Below are positions 1 through 8,125 of a DNA stretch of 15,932 nt, in pieces; position 1 is the stretch's first letter, and the number at the start of each line of letters is the position of its first letter. The notes under the pieces are model-generated. The model ran no database searches. It was not told the origin of the DNA and saw only the letters and a list, made by a program, of their open reading frames with translations. Source of the DNA: JAQUGA01 sp964521105 (GTDB taxonomy: Bacteria > Bacteroidota > Bacteroidia > Bacteroidales > WCHB1-69); contig CAZFPO010000063.1 of assembly GCA_964521105.1 (NCBI GenBank), positions 1 through 15,932 on the forward strand. The letters run 5' to 3'. Made by a program: the position numbers and the translations under genes.

Positions 1-160
1 TCTTAGCCGCTTCGTTCAGTGCTTTGCTATTTGGCTCTAAACCCCAAATATTTTCGTTGTCGGAAGTAGTTTCTCCAATTTTCAAACAGCCTTTATGCAA
101 CGCATCGTTGATGCGAAACACATAAATAAGTTTGAGTTTTAAAGCCGAAGTAAATTTCAT
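1..160 (-). CDS. N-terminal fragment of a GIY-YIG-type protein, probably a GIY-YIG/DEAD-box helicase restriction-like protein (partial)
   Basis: Reading the minus strand from the ATG at 160 gives 53 open codons that run off the window edge. The start MKFTSALKLKLIYVFRIN and the following CLKIGETT have the layout of a GIY-YIG nuclease fold: a LIYVF strand, then a LKIGET strand. From memory, this N-terminus in Bacteroidota heads long proteins that continue into a DEAD/DEAH helicase and act beside a small 'restriction subunit M' protein, like the one at 1940-2947. The helicase part is outside the window, so that identification is inference. Only 31 bp separate this start from the stop of the DUF1016 gene, so the two are probably co-transcribed. 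GIY-YIG-like N-terminus: fairly sure. Full-length product: moderate. Confidence 0.6.
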   Translation of the reverse strand, partial: MKFTSALKLKLIYVFRINDALHKGCLKIGETTSDNENIWGLEPNSKALNEAAK

Positions 161-191
161 AAATAGTTAATATTTACGTTTATAACTAATC

Positions 192-1232
192 TCATGATTC
201 TTTATCTTTAATTTGGTTATGAGCAATGGCAATTGCTTTATGCAGCCTGTCTAATAAAATTTCTTTAGAGGGAAGAACGGTAAAATAATCGGCAACTTTT
301 ATATTGCTATTATGTAAATGAAGCAGTTCGATGTGTTCGGGGTTTTTGCCCGCACATAATATTAAGCCAATTGGCTGATTTTCACCTTCCATCGCTTCGT
401 ATTTTTCTAAATAACCCAAATATAACTCCATTTCACCTTTGTAAGCGGCATCAAATTCGCCAATTTTTAAATCAATAGCAATTAAACATTTTAATCGCCG
501 ATGATAAAAAAGCAAGTCGATGTAATAATCTTTATTGTCAATTATTAACCTTTTTTGTCGAGCAAGGAAAGCAAAGTCAGAACCTAATTCCGAAATGAAT
601 CGTTGTAATTCGGCAATAATTGAGGTTTCTAAATCTTTTTCGGAATATGTATCCTTAAGACCTAAGAAGTCTAAAAAGTAGGGATCTCTAAAAACTAAAT
701 CGGGAGTAATTTGATTGGTTTCATTTAGCGTTAATAATTCATTTTTAATTGTTTCTTCGGGCTTTTTGCTAATAGCAGTACGTTCGTAAAGCGTCGAATT
801 AATTCGTTCTCGAAAAGTGCGAACGCTCCATTTCTCAATTTTACACATTTTGATGTAAAATTGCCGTTTAAGCTCATCGTCCATAAAAATCACCATTCTA
901 ATGTGCGACCAGCTCAATTGTCTACACAGTGTGTATACAATTTCTTTATCCGGTAATGTTTGAGCAAAGCGAAGGCAATGCCTGAGTTGTTTTTCGCCCC
1001 AGCCGGCACCATATTCGAGCGTTAATTTCTCACTCAGTGAGTTTAAAATTTGTTTGCCATACTCTGCACGTTGATCTTTTAGAACTTCTTCGTTAATTTT
1101 TTTACCAACATTCCAATATAAGAGAGTAATTGTTGCATTAACCGCAATACTTACTTGCTGTTTACTTTGTTCAATAAGGCTTTTAATTTCACTTATCAAA
1201 CCATCATTTATTTTATTTATATTCGATTTCAT
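192..1232 (-). CDS. YhcG / DUF1016 family PD-(D/E)XK nuclease
   Basis: A 346-residue protein with the two-part layout of the YhcG/DUF1016 family. Residues about 10-155 form the helical N-terminal domain, with the family-typical LLYWNVGKKI, YGKQIL and LSWSHIRM segments. Residues about 180-335 form a PD-(D/E)XK nuclease domain. Visible active-site candidates are E208, D239 (YYIDLLFYHRRL) and the D254-x-K256 pair (AIDLKIGEF). The length is normal and no key residue is missing. The family is often found inside restriction-modification and defence loci; its exact role is unsettled, with nuclease activity expected from the fold. The ATG at 1232 overlaps the stop of the upstream AAA remnant as ATGA, suggesting translational coupling or a recombination join. 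The GIY-YIG gene follows 31 bp downstream. Confidence 0.9.
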   Translation of the reverse strand: MKSNINKINDGLISEIKSLIEQSKQQVSIAVNATITLLYWNVGKKINEEVLKDQRAEYGKQILNSLSEKLTLEYGAGWGEKQLRHCLRFAQTLPDKEIVYTLCRQLSWSHIRMVIFMDDELKRQFYIKMCKIEKWSVRTFRERINSTLYERTAISKKPEETIKNELLTLNETNQITPDLVFRDPYFLDFLGLKDTYSEKDLETSIIAELQRFISELGSDFAFLARQKRLIIDNKDYYIDLLFYHRRLKCLIAIDLKIGEFDAAYKGEMELYLGYLEKYEAMEGENQPIGLILCAGKNPEHIELLHLHNSNIKVADYFTVLPSKEILLDRLHKAIAIAHNQIKDKES

Positions 1233-1921
1233 AGCATTTCACTAAAATCGTGTTTATTGCTAATATTCAAACGCAAAAAAACATCTTTTTCAATAATAGT
1301 ATTTAATACACTGCGCATAAATCCGTCGGCTTGTTTCTGACTGATTTTCTTTTGTTTAAGATATTCTGGTATTCCACCTTATTGTAAAAAAATCGCCAAA
1401 TATTCAAAATTAGATAAGTTTGGCGAAAATAAAGAATTAAAAAGTTGATATTCTGAAAATTGAAGTGGAAGTATCGAGATTTCTATATAACGACCTGTGA
1501 GCAATGTAGCCAATTCACCCGAGAGAAGATATGCGTTAGAACCAGTGATATACACATCACAATTTTTTTTAATAAATAAACTATCCACTAAGCGTTGAAA
1601 TTCTTTTACATGTTGAACTTCATCAAGAAAAATATAGTTCATTTTATCAGAAATAAGCCGTTCTTTTATGTGAGAATGTATTTGATAAATATCGCCAATT
1701 GCAATGGTGTCTAAGTCTTCGAAATTAAGAAATTGGATTTGTTTTGCATCGATACCATTATTCAATAATTCACTAGCAAACATTTGCAAGAGAGTTGATT
1801 TGCCACATCGCCGTACCCCTGAAATGACTTTAATTAAATTTTGGTCTTTCAAATTACGAAGCATTTGCATGTACTGTTTTCGTTCTATGAAATCTTCTTT
1901 GTACTGATAATCTTGCATCAT
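1229..1921 (-). pseudogene. AAA-family ATPase (DUF4143-type), disrupted by an in-frame stop and truncated
   Basis: The ATG at 1921 opens a P-loop ATPase of the AAA_14/DUF4143 type. Walker A is GVRRCGKST (residues 35-43), Walker B YIFLDE (D100, E101), and the sensor-like YITGSNA and LLTGRYIEI segments follow. A TAA at 1381-1379 stops it after 180 residues. The same frame stays open beyond it and continues the family pattern: GGIPEYL, then a helix ending LNTIIEKDVFLRLNIS. It finally ends at a TGA (1231-1229) inside the start codon of the DUF1016 gene. The stop sits where the family has an aromatic before GG(I/F)PE, so a TAT/TAC-to-TAA change is likely. Intact members are about 400 residues, so even with the stop repaired the C-terminal half (DUF4143 domain) is lost. 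The 180-residue product would keep the nucleotide-binding core but is probably not functional. Confidence 0.8.
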
Positions 1922-1939
1922 ATGATGTTTTTCGTTGAA

Positions 1940-2947
1940 TTACCGTTTAATTAAATCCACAAATCTAATTTTCCGTCCTTTTTTCCCTTTTTCCAAATCC
2001 TTGTTGTTCCAATCTTTTATTAAACAATAAATTCCATTATGTTTTTTGATGTTCTCTTTATCACAACCCTCACATTGTATTGATTTTGTTTCAATTTCGC
2101 CAAATAGGTTTTCGGTTTTGATATTTTTTGTAACACAGCTATTGGGGATAACTCCTTTTAAACCATCCATTTGCCAAACGTTCCACGAAATGATGTAAGC
2201 AATATATTGTATAGATTTTAGCAGAGGTTCTTTACCAAATTTCAACGTATAATTCTCGATAAAAGTGATGAGCATGGCTTCACGAGCTAAAAGCAAACTA
2301 TCGCCTTGCCACTCAAAAGCATAAATGTTTTTATATGCGGTTTGTGCAGCTTCGAGCCATTCTCCTGTTTCGTTAACGTTTTCGTTGATAACTCTTAATT
2401 TTCTGTCTAAGAGTCCAATACGATTTTCAATTGAAATAAATTCACCGGTTGTGGTATCATATCTACTTGTTATATAAGGAGCTTCACCACAAGCCATTTC
2501 TAATCGTGTATCTCTTACATAATGTTTCCAAGTTTTACCTTCAGGGAAAGTAATTTTACTCTGAGTTAGCTCCCAAGTTTTTGTTCCATTTTCTAATTGA
2601 ATTTCGGTGTTAAAAACATTCTCCATTCCAAACCAAGCATTGTCAATTAAGTTATTTTGAGCATTGCAAATCCAGGAGGGAGTAAAAACTTCAGCCATTT
2701 CTCGAACTCTTGACAATTGTAATTCTTTATCCTTTTTAACACGTGGTATAATTACATGTCCGTTAGCTCCTGTAATTGATTTGGTAGTTATTTGAGATGA
2801 AAATTGATAATTGTCGCCCAACTCTTGGTAATTGTTAGTTGCCCAAAAAATATTTTGACGAGTGGTGTGGTCACGCAAAAGAATATCAAGCACCTTGGGA
2901 TATTTTACACGAAGTTCGTTTTCTAGGATATCTATTTCAACTTGCAT
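1940..2947 (-). CDS. Small 'restriction endonuclease subunit M'-like protein (degenerate N6-methyltransferase relative)
   Basis: A 335-residue protein from the ATG at 2947; a TTG directly upstream is a less likely start, and GAGG lies about 12 bases before the ATG. I recognise the family usually labelled restriction endonuclease subunit M in Bacteroidota. AEVFTPSWICNAQNNLID (about 85-102) matches the entry segment of type I/IIG adenine methyltransferases. LEMACGEAPY (149-158) resembles the SAM-binding DPACGSG motif. AFEWQGDSLLLAREAML (about 210-226) resembles the following acidic strand. No NPPY/NPPF catalytic motif IV is visible. The tail has C292-x2-C295-x7-H303-x4-C308, which could bind zinc. 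The length appears normal for this family, so this is not a truncation. The gene starts 45 bp after ddl; its usual helicase partner appears to start at 160, separated by the AAA remnant and DUF1016 gene. Role in restriction is inferred from family naming and context. Confidence 0.75.
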   Translation of the reverse strand: MQVEIDILENELRVKYPKVLDILLRDHTTRQNIFWATNNYQELGDNYQFSSQITTKSITGANGHVIIPRVKKDKELQLSRVREMAEVFTPSWICNAQNNLIDNAWFGMENVFNTEIQLENGTKTWELTQSKITFPEGKTWKHYVRDTRLEMACGEAPYITSRYDTTTGEFISIENRIGLLDRKLRVINENVNETGEWLEAAQTAYKNIYAFEWQGDSLLLAREAMLITFIENYTLKFGKEPLLKSIQYIAYIISWNVWQMDGLKGVIPNSCVTKNIKTENLFGEIETKSIQCEGCDKENIKKHNGIYCLIKDWNNKDLEKGKKGRKIRFVDLIKR

Positions 2948-2992
2948 CAATTTATTATTTCCTCATGTTTTAAAATTCTTGTTTTAGCTTTA

Positions 2993-3967
2993 TTACAAAG
3001 CTTCATTGATTAACAACGTATACAAATCTTTAACTTCTAACCCAAAAACACGCGATTGTTGTGGAACAATACTATTTTGCGATTGTCCTGGAATGGTGTT
3101 TACTTCCAAAAAATAGAGTCCGGTTTCGTTAAAAATATAATCAAAACGCACCACTCCCTTACAGTTTAGTCGTTGGTATAAATAGGCAGAAGTTTCGCGA
3201 CACTCAATGGCGATTTTTTCGTCGATAGGGGCTGGGGTAATTTCATCAGCCATTCCAGTAGTGTATTTTGCTTCATAATCAAAATAATCTTTTTTACTAA
3301 CCACTTCGGTAATTGGAAGAATTACAATATCGCCTTTTGATTTAAAAACCCCACAGGTAATTTCACGTCCTTTAATAAATCGTTCAATTAACACCTGGTC
3401 ATCGTGCTTAAAAGCCAATTCAATCGCTTTTGTAATATCTTCCATTTTATTTACCTTCGACATGCCAACACTAGAACCCGAGTTGCAAGGTTTAACAAAG
3501 CAAGGTAATCCTGTAATTTCAACAATTGCTTCGGGATATATTTTTTCACCTTTAAACAAATGATACGATTCCGAGGTTTTAACATCGTATGATTTTACAA
3601 CCCTGACGCAATAATTTTTGTTAAAAGTAAGTGAAGATGTTAGCACATCGCTTCCCAAATAGGGGATTCTAAGTAGCTCAAAATAACCTTGTAAAAGTCC
3701 ATTTTCGCCAGGTGTTCCGTGAATGGCAATAAAAACTAAATCAAAAACTATTTTTTGTCCATCGATGGTTAAACTAAAATCGTTTTTGTCAATATGATAA
3801 TAGAGGCTGTCACTGTGCTCATAAGTCCAATCTTTCCCTTTGATGTGAATAATTTTTGAAGTAAAAAACTCTTTATCTAAATTTGATTGAATAACGGCAG
3901 CACTTTTTATCGAAATTTCGTACTCGCCCGAGTCGCCACCGGCTAAAATTGCTATATTTTTTTTCAT
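2993..3967 (-). CDS. ddl: D-alanine--D-alanine ligase
   Basis: A 324-residue ATP-grasp enzyme that joins two D-alanines into the dipeptide used for the peptidoglycan stem peptide, in the cytoplasm. Ligand motifs are present in order: AGGDSGEYEIS with E15; HGTPGENGLLQG (83-94, the usual GEDG reads GENG); KPCNSGSSVGM (159-169, the ATP and substrate loop); the omega-loop YEAKYTTGMADEITPAP (231-247); R274 and D276 in RFDYIF; and EVNTIPGQSQNS with metal ligands E288 and N290. The usual PGMT near the end reads PGQS, a variation I would expect in this phylum. The ATG at 3967 gives a normal-length N-terminus. The gene diverges from the PASTA gene, and the M-like gene follows 45 bp downstream on the same strand. 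Confidence 0.97.
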   Translation of the reverse strand: MKKNIAILAGGDSGEYEISIKSAAVIQSNLDKEFFTSKIIHIKGKDWTYEHSDSLYYHIDKNDFSLTIDGQKIVFDLVFIAIHGTPGENGLLQGYFELLRIPYLGSDVLTSSLTFNKNYCVRVVKSYDVKTSESYHLFKGEKIYPEAIVEITGLPCFVKPCNSGSSVGMSKVNKMEDITKAIELAFKHDDQVLIERFIKGREITCGVFKSKGDIVILPITEVVSKKDYFDYEAKYTTGMADEITPAPIDEKIAIECRETSAYLYQRLNCKGVVRFDYIFNETGLYFLEVNTIPGQSQNSIVPQQSRVFGLEVKDLYTLLINEAL

Positions 3968-4007
3968 TTTTTATTCAAATTAGTTATTGTGATGTTGCTA
4001 ATAACAT

Positions 4008-4015
4008 CAAAAGTA
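4008..4015 (-). promoter_or_regulatory. Candidate -7 box upstream of ddl
   Basis: The minus strand reads TACTTTTG, matching the Bacteroidota sigma -7 consensus TAnnTTTG, about 40 bases before the ddl ATG. No convincing TTTG -33 partner is visible at the right distance, so the call is weak. Confidence 0.3.
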
Positions 4016-4120
4016 ATTAGATTTTTGTTAAAAGTGGTTTATCTTCGGTAATTTTTATCAGCAATTTGATGTTTGTAACTAAAAAATTAAAAGTCGAACT
4101 CATTTTTTTAAAAAAATGTA

Positions 4121-4154
4121 TTTGATTAATAAACCAAACATTTTATTAATTTTG
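4121..4154 (+). promoter_or_regulatory. Candidate Bacteroidota-type promoter of the PASTA operon
   Basis: TTTG at 4121-4124 and TAATTTTG at 4147-4154 fit the Bacteroidota -33 and -7 elements (TTTG and TAnnTTTG) with 22 bases between them. The first gene starts at 4196, leaving a leader of about 35 bases. The 228-bp divergent region 3968-4195 holds no other structure I can support. Confidence 0.5.
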
Positions 4155-4195
4155 TCAATTAAACAATAAAAGTCAGTAAAATTGGTTATTGTGTC

Positions 4196-4765
4196 ATGAT
4201 GGATAAAATTAAAAGTTTCCTTAAAATTCCTATTGTTAAGCATGTTTTAATAGGTATAGGTGCCTTAGTTGGATTAACAATAATTGTATCGTTTGTTTTA
4301 CGTTTTTATACCCGACATGGTGATTCGATTACATTACCCAATTTTACAGGAAAAACACTCGAACAAGTTCAAAATATGGACGAGGCATCGCCATTTGAGT
4401 TTATCATTATCGATTCGGTTTATATGCCCAAAAAGCTTGGCGGCTCAATTTTTTCGCAAGATCCTCCCGAAGGCTCTACCGTTAAATCGGGTCGAAAAAT
4501 TTATTTAACAACTATTGCTTACGGAGTTCCTAACGTTACCATGCCTAATCTCACCGATTTATCGCTTAGACAAGCTACTATGATGCTCGAAAATATTGGG
4601 TTAGTTGTTGGTAACGTAGTTTATCAGCCAAGTAAATACCATAATGCAGTGTTTGAACAATTATATCAAGGACGACCAATTAAAGCAGGTACTGAACTTA
4701 AACAAGGATCAAAAATAACCCTAGTAGTTGGTAAAGATTCTTCTGTTGATGATGATTCTGAATAA
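4196..4765 (+). CDS. Membrane-anchored protein with two PASTA domains
   Basis: A 189-residue protein with a short cytoplasmic N-terminus, one membrane segment at about 16-36 (VLIGIGALVGLTIIVSFVL), and two PASTA repeats outside the membrane: about 43-108 (ITLPNFTGKTLEQVQ to KIYLTT) and 113-180 (VTMPNLTDLSLRQATMML to ITLVVG). The tail is acidic (SSVDDDSE). PASTA domains generally bind peptidoglycan or muropeptides, so a cell-wall role is likely, but no kinase or penicillin-binding domain is attached. The gene leads an operon with a T9SS protein 17 bp downstream and an RluD-like gene, and is divergent from ddl. From memory, PASTA, RluA-family and Ddl genes often lie close together in Bacteroidota. 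A second in-frame ATG at 4199 is an equally good start. Confidence 0.9.
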   Translation: MMDKIKSFLKIPIVKHVLIGIGALVGLTIIVSFVLRFYTRHGDSITLPNFTGKTLEQVQNMDEASPFEFIIIDSVYMPKKLGGSIFSQDPPEGSTVKSGRKIYLTTIAYGVPNVTMPNLTDLSLRQATMMLENIGLVVGNVVYQPSKYHNAVFEQLYQGRPIKAGTELKQGSKITLVVGKDSSVDDDSE

Positions 4766-4782
4766 TTTTAATCGAAAATTCA

Positions 4783-6885
4783 ATGTGTATGAATAAAAAA
4801 ATATTTTTTTCTTTTTTCTTTTTACTAGTTATCCTAAATATAAAATCTCAGGAAATTATATCGGGATTAAACCGAAATCATGAGTTAAAACATCAGGAAG
4901 CATTTGTAAAAAATATTATAATCGACTATAGTCCAGTTACCCTCCCTTTTGTTGATGATTTTTCTAATTACACCGTTTTTCCGAATTCAAATCTTTGGAT
5001 TGATAATTATGTATTTATAAACAGCAATTATTCTACTTTTCCGCCAACGGTGGGAGTTGCTACTTTTGACGCTCTAAATCAATTTGGTGCAATTCATACA
5101 AATGCTCAATCCACCACATTTCCTGCCGACACACTTACTTCACGACCCATAAGATTAGACACTTTATTTTCTCCAGTATATCGTCCAATTACCCTTTCCG
5201 ATTCGATTTATTTTAGTTTCTATTTTCAACCCGGTGGCTCATTAGGTCAACCTTGGGAAGTTTTTGGCGATAAACCCGAATTTAACGATTCGTTGGTGCT
5301 TGAATTTGGATATCGAACCGAAAATATTATTCTTGATCATTATATAAAAGAACCTCAACAAATTACAACCTATTTGTTGCCTGGTGATTCAATCGAAAAC
5401 CATTGTTATCCTGGTCAATTTATTCAAATTGAACAGGCTTTATTTCCCGAAGATACCGTTTGGGTTCCTTGCGACTCGGTGATGAAACCCGAAATGGTGT
5501 GGACAAAAGTTTGGGGAAAAACAGGACTTTCACTTCAACAAATGGTTGATAGTAATGGCAAGTACTTTAATTATGTCCTTATTCCAATCACGAACGAACA
5601 ATACCTTAATGCAGGATTTCAATTTCGTTTCCGAAATTATGCTAGTTTAGGAAATAATGCGTTGCCGGGCTGGCTTGGAAATGTCGACCAATGGAATATA
5701 GATTACGTTAAGTTAGATATTAATCGAAATTATCAGGATACCATTTTAAAAGATGTTGCTTTTGTTAACTTAGCACCATCTACATTAAAAAAATATCAAG
5801 CCATGCCTTGGAATCAAATTAAAGGATTTCAAAATGCCGAAATAAAAGATTCTGTTTCGATGCAATTAACTAATCTTGATGTGATTACCAAAAACACTAG
5901 TTTTATTTATAAAGCCGAAACCATCAATAATTCTTTAATTTATCAGTATGATGGAGGAAGTTTTAATTTAGAACCTTTTGTTACAAGCGGGTATCAAACA
6001 TACCAACCTCACGCTCGTCCGCCTATTAAATATACATTTCCAGAAGATGCAAACGATAGTGCTGAGTTTTTTATTAGCTATATTCATAAAGAAGCCGGTT
6101 TAGGCGATAAAAGAGCCGAAAATGATACCATAAAATACATCCAACGGTTTTATAATTATTTTGCATACGACGACGGATCGCCCGAAAATGGCTATGGTTT
6201 GTCGGTAGCTGGTGCAAAACTTGCTTATCGATTTAAATTGAATACGCCCGATACAATTCAAGCAGTTCAAATGTTTTTTAATCAAACCTTCGACCACTCA
6301 AACCAACAAAATTTTTATTTAACTATTTGGAATAATATTAATAATAAACCCGGTAACGTCATTTATGAGCATCCCATGTCTCTTCCTGTTTTTGAAGATT
6401 CGATAAACGAATTTCATACCTATAAATTAGAGGAACCAATTTATATCAGTGGCACTTTCTATGTGGGTTGGCGTCAAACCACCGAATACAATTTAAATCT
6501 TGGTTTCGACCGAAATAATAATTCGTCGGAAAATATTTTTTATAATACTGATGGAGCTTGGGTAAACTCGTTTTATACCGGTTCATTAATGATTAGACCA
6601 TTACTTGGTAAGCGATTTTCAATGGTTGGAATAGATGAACCAAACTTAGCCATTGATGTTCAATTGTACCCAAATCCAAACGATGGGAATATTCTCTATT
6701 TAAAATATTCTGAACTGATGGATAATAACGCGATGCTTAGTGTTTTTGACCTAACTGGCAGATTGATTTTTTCGGAACAAGTAAAACCGTCAATTTCGAT
6801 ATCATCGCTACAAAACGGACTTTATATTGTTGAAATTCAAAACAACGGCAATAAAATATCCAAACGTCTAATAATTTCTAAATAA
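4783..6885 (+). CDS. Secreted protein of unknown function with T9SS type A sorting domain
   Basis: A 700-residue exported protein. The signal peptide is MNKKIFFSFFFLLVILNIKSQ, which favours the ATG at 4789 over 4783 as the real start. The C-terminal region, about 622-700, is a T9SS type A sorting domain: VQLYPNPNDG, then SVFDLTGRLIFSEQ, then LQNGLYIVEIQ and the basic end SKRLIISK. This domain directs passage through the type IX system and attachment to the cell surface. The roughly 600 residues between are rich in aromatic and beta-strand-like sequence (repeated YF/W, N and D), with no enzyme motif I recognise; the mature protein may be a beta-sandwich adhesin or envelope component. It sits 17 bp after the PASTA gene and 12 bp before the RluD-like gene, so all three should be co-transcribed. 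Confidence 0.88.
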   Translation: MCMNKKIFFSFFFLLVILNIKSQEIISGLNRNHELKHQEAFVKNIIIDYSPVTLPFVDDFSNYTVFPNSNLWIDNYVFINSNYSTFPPTVGVATFDALNQFGAIHTNAQSTTFPADTLTSRPIRLDTLFSPVYRPITLSDSIYFSFYFQPGGSLGQPWEVFGDKPEFNDSLVLEFGYRTENIILDHYIKEPQQITTYLLPGDSIENHCYPGQFIQIEQALFPEDTVWVPCDSVMKPEMVWTKVWGKTGLSLQQMVDSNGKYFNYVLIPITNEQYLNAGFQFRFRNYASLGNNALPGWLGNVDQWNIDYVKLDINRNYQDTILKDVAFVNLAPSTLKKYQAMPWNQIKGFQNAEIKDSVSMQLTNLDVITKNTSFIYKAETINNSLIYQYDGGSFNLEPFVTSGYQTYQPHARPPIKYTFPEDANDSAEFFISYIHKEAGLGDKRAENDTIKYIQRFYNYFAYDDGSPENGYGLSVAGAKLAYRFKLNTPDTIQAVQMFFNQTFDHSNQQNFYLTIWNNINNKPGNVIYEHPMSLPVFEDSINEFHTYKLEEPIYISGTFYVGWRQTTEYNLNLGFDRNNNSSENIFYNTDGAWVNSFYTGSLMIRPLLGKRFSMVGIDEPNLAIDVQLYPNPNDGNILYLKYSELMDNNAMLSVFDLTGRLIFSEQVKPSISISSLQNGLYIVEIQNNGNKISKRLIISK

Positions 6886-6897
6886 TATAAAATCACT

Positions 6898-7962
6898 ATG
6901 ATCGAAGAGCCTTTGCCACCCGACCAGAACGAAGAGAGTGAAGACTTATTTGAACATTTTCGATTCGTTGCTGACGCCCGTCAATCTTTATTAAGATTAG
7001 ACAAATTTTTGATGAATCGAATCGAAAATACTTCACGTAATAAAATTCAAAATGCAGCAAAAGCTGGAAATATTCTGGTAAATAATGTTGCCGAAAAACA
7101 AAATTATAAAGTAAAACCAGGTGATGTGATTTCAATTGTAATGACACATCCGCCTCGCGAAATTGAAATTATTCCCGAAGATATTCCATTAACCATTTCA
7201 TACGAAGATGACGATGTGCTGATGGTTAATAAAAAACCAGGAATGGTCGTTCATCCAGCTTATGGAAACTATACAGGAACCCTTGTAAATGCATTGGCTT
7301 TTCGCTTTTTAAACTGTTTTAATACCAATAAAGAACCAGTAAAAGCACATTTAGTCCACCGTATCGACAAGGATACAAGTGGAATAATGGTAATTGCAAA
7401 AAACGAATTTGCTCAAACCAAATTAGCAAATGATTTTTTTCATCACACCATCAATCGAAAATATGTGGCACTTGTTTGGGGCGATTTTATCGAAGATTCT
7501 GGAACAATTATAGGGAATATCGGACGTAGCTTAAAAGACCGAAAAGTGATGACCGTTTTTCCAAACGGCGAATATGGTAAACATGCCATCACCCATTGGA
7601 AAGTGTTGGAACGATTTGGTTATGTTACACTTATCGAATGTCAACTCGAAACCGGACGAACTCACCAAATTCGTGCTCACATGCGTTTTATTGGTCATCC
7701 GCTTTTTAATGATGCTACTTATGGTGGCGACAGTATTTTAAAAGGAACCACATTTACAAAATATAAGCAATTTGTCCAAAACTGTTTCAAACTTCTACCT
7801 CGACAAGCTCTTCACGCTAAATCTCTTGGGTTTAAACATCCAGTAACTGGCAATGATATTTTTGTAGATTCTGAATTACCCGAAGACATGAAATCCGTTA
7901 TCGAAAAATGGAGAGGGTACTCAAAACATAAAGCGATGGAAGAGGAAAGTGGGGAGAGTTGA
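6898..7962 (+). CDS. rluD: RluA-family 23S rRNA pseudouridine synthase (RluD-like)
   Basis: A 354-residue RNA-modifying enzyme. An S4 RNA-binding domain covers about 31-90 (LLRLDKFLMNRI, KVKPGDVI). The synthase domain has VVHPAYGN (about 117-124), the catalytic motif HRIDKDTSGIMV with Asp157, and GRTHQIRAHM followed by HPLFNDATYGG. The family converts uridine to pseudouridine; RluD modifies helix 69 of 23S rRNA. The RluD assignment rests on the S4 domain and length, and another RluA paralogue is possible. The N-terminal 25 residues are acidic and not part of the core domain. The last codons (EEESGES) run into GAGAGTT-type repeat sequence, so the stop codon appears to be supplied by the repeat. 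It is the last gene of the PASTA operon; no clear hairpin terminator follows before the repeats. Confidence 0.93.
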   Translation: MIEEPLPPDQNEESEDLFEHFRFVADARQSLLRLDKFLMNRIENTSRNKIQNAAKAGNILVNNVAEKQNYKVKPGDVISIVMTHPPREIEIIPEDIPLTISYEDDDVLMVNKKPGMVVHPAYGNYTGTLVNALAFRFLNCFNTNKEPVKAHLVHRIDKDTSGIMVIAKNEFAQTKLANDFFHHTINRKYVALVWGDFIEDSGTIIGNIGRSLKDRKVMTVFPNGEYGKHAITHWKVLERFGYVTLIECQLETGRTHQIRAHMRFIGHPLFNDATYGGDSILKGTTFTKYKQFVQNCFKLLPRQALHAKSLGFKHPVTGNDIFVDSELPEDMKSVIEKWRGYSKHKAMEEESGES

Positions 7963-8063
7963 GAGTTTAGAGTTAAAAGTTTAGAGTTAAAAGTTGAGAG
8001 TTAAAAGTTAGAAAGTCGAAAGTTAAAAGTTAGAAAGTTAAAAGTTTGAAAGTTTAAAAGTTA
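7950..8063. repeat. Intergenic GAGAGTTAAAAGTT-like degenerate repeat tract, first part
   Basis: From the last codons of the RluD-like gene onward the sequence is built of imperfect units such as GAGAGTTAAAAGTT, TTAGAGTTAAAAG and AGAAAGTTAAAAG, almost free of C on the plus strand. It has no open reading frame of note. The same units return at 8126-8173 after a hairpin module, so the two parts belong together. Confidence 0.75.
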
Positions 8064-8068
8064 ATGTG

Positions 8069-8116
8069 TGAAGGCATGCCCCTTCAGAGCCTGTCCGACT
8101 TTTGGCGGAGGACAGG
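8069..8116. repeat. Two-hairpin module inside the repeat region
   Basis: A GC-richer insert interrupts the repeats. TGAAGG (8069-8074) pairs with CCTTCA (8081-8086) around a 6-base loop. CCTGTCC (8090-8096) pairs perfectly with GGACAGG (8110-8116) around 13 bases. Sequence GGGTAGCGGTTGG follows before the repeats resume. It looks like a REP-like mobile palindromic unit; it could also act as a terminator for the PASTA operon, although no U-tract follows either stem. Confidence 0.55.
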
Positions 8117-8125
8117 GGTAGCGGT

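Noticed and set aside
2948..2950. TTG as start of the M-like gene
   Set aside because: It directly precedes an ATG at 2947, which is the more usual start and leaves the protein otherwise unchanged.
8069..8116. Small structured RNA or riboswitch
   Set aside because: The two stems are short, lie within low-complexity repeats after the end of an operon, and match no RNA family I know.
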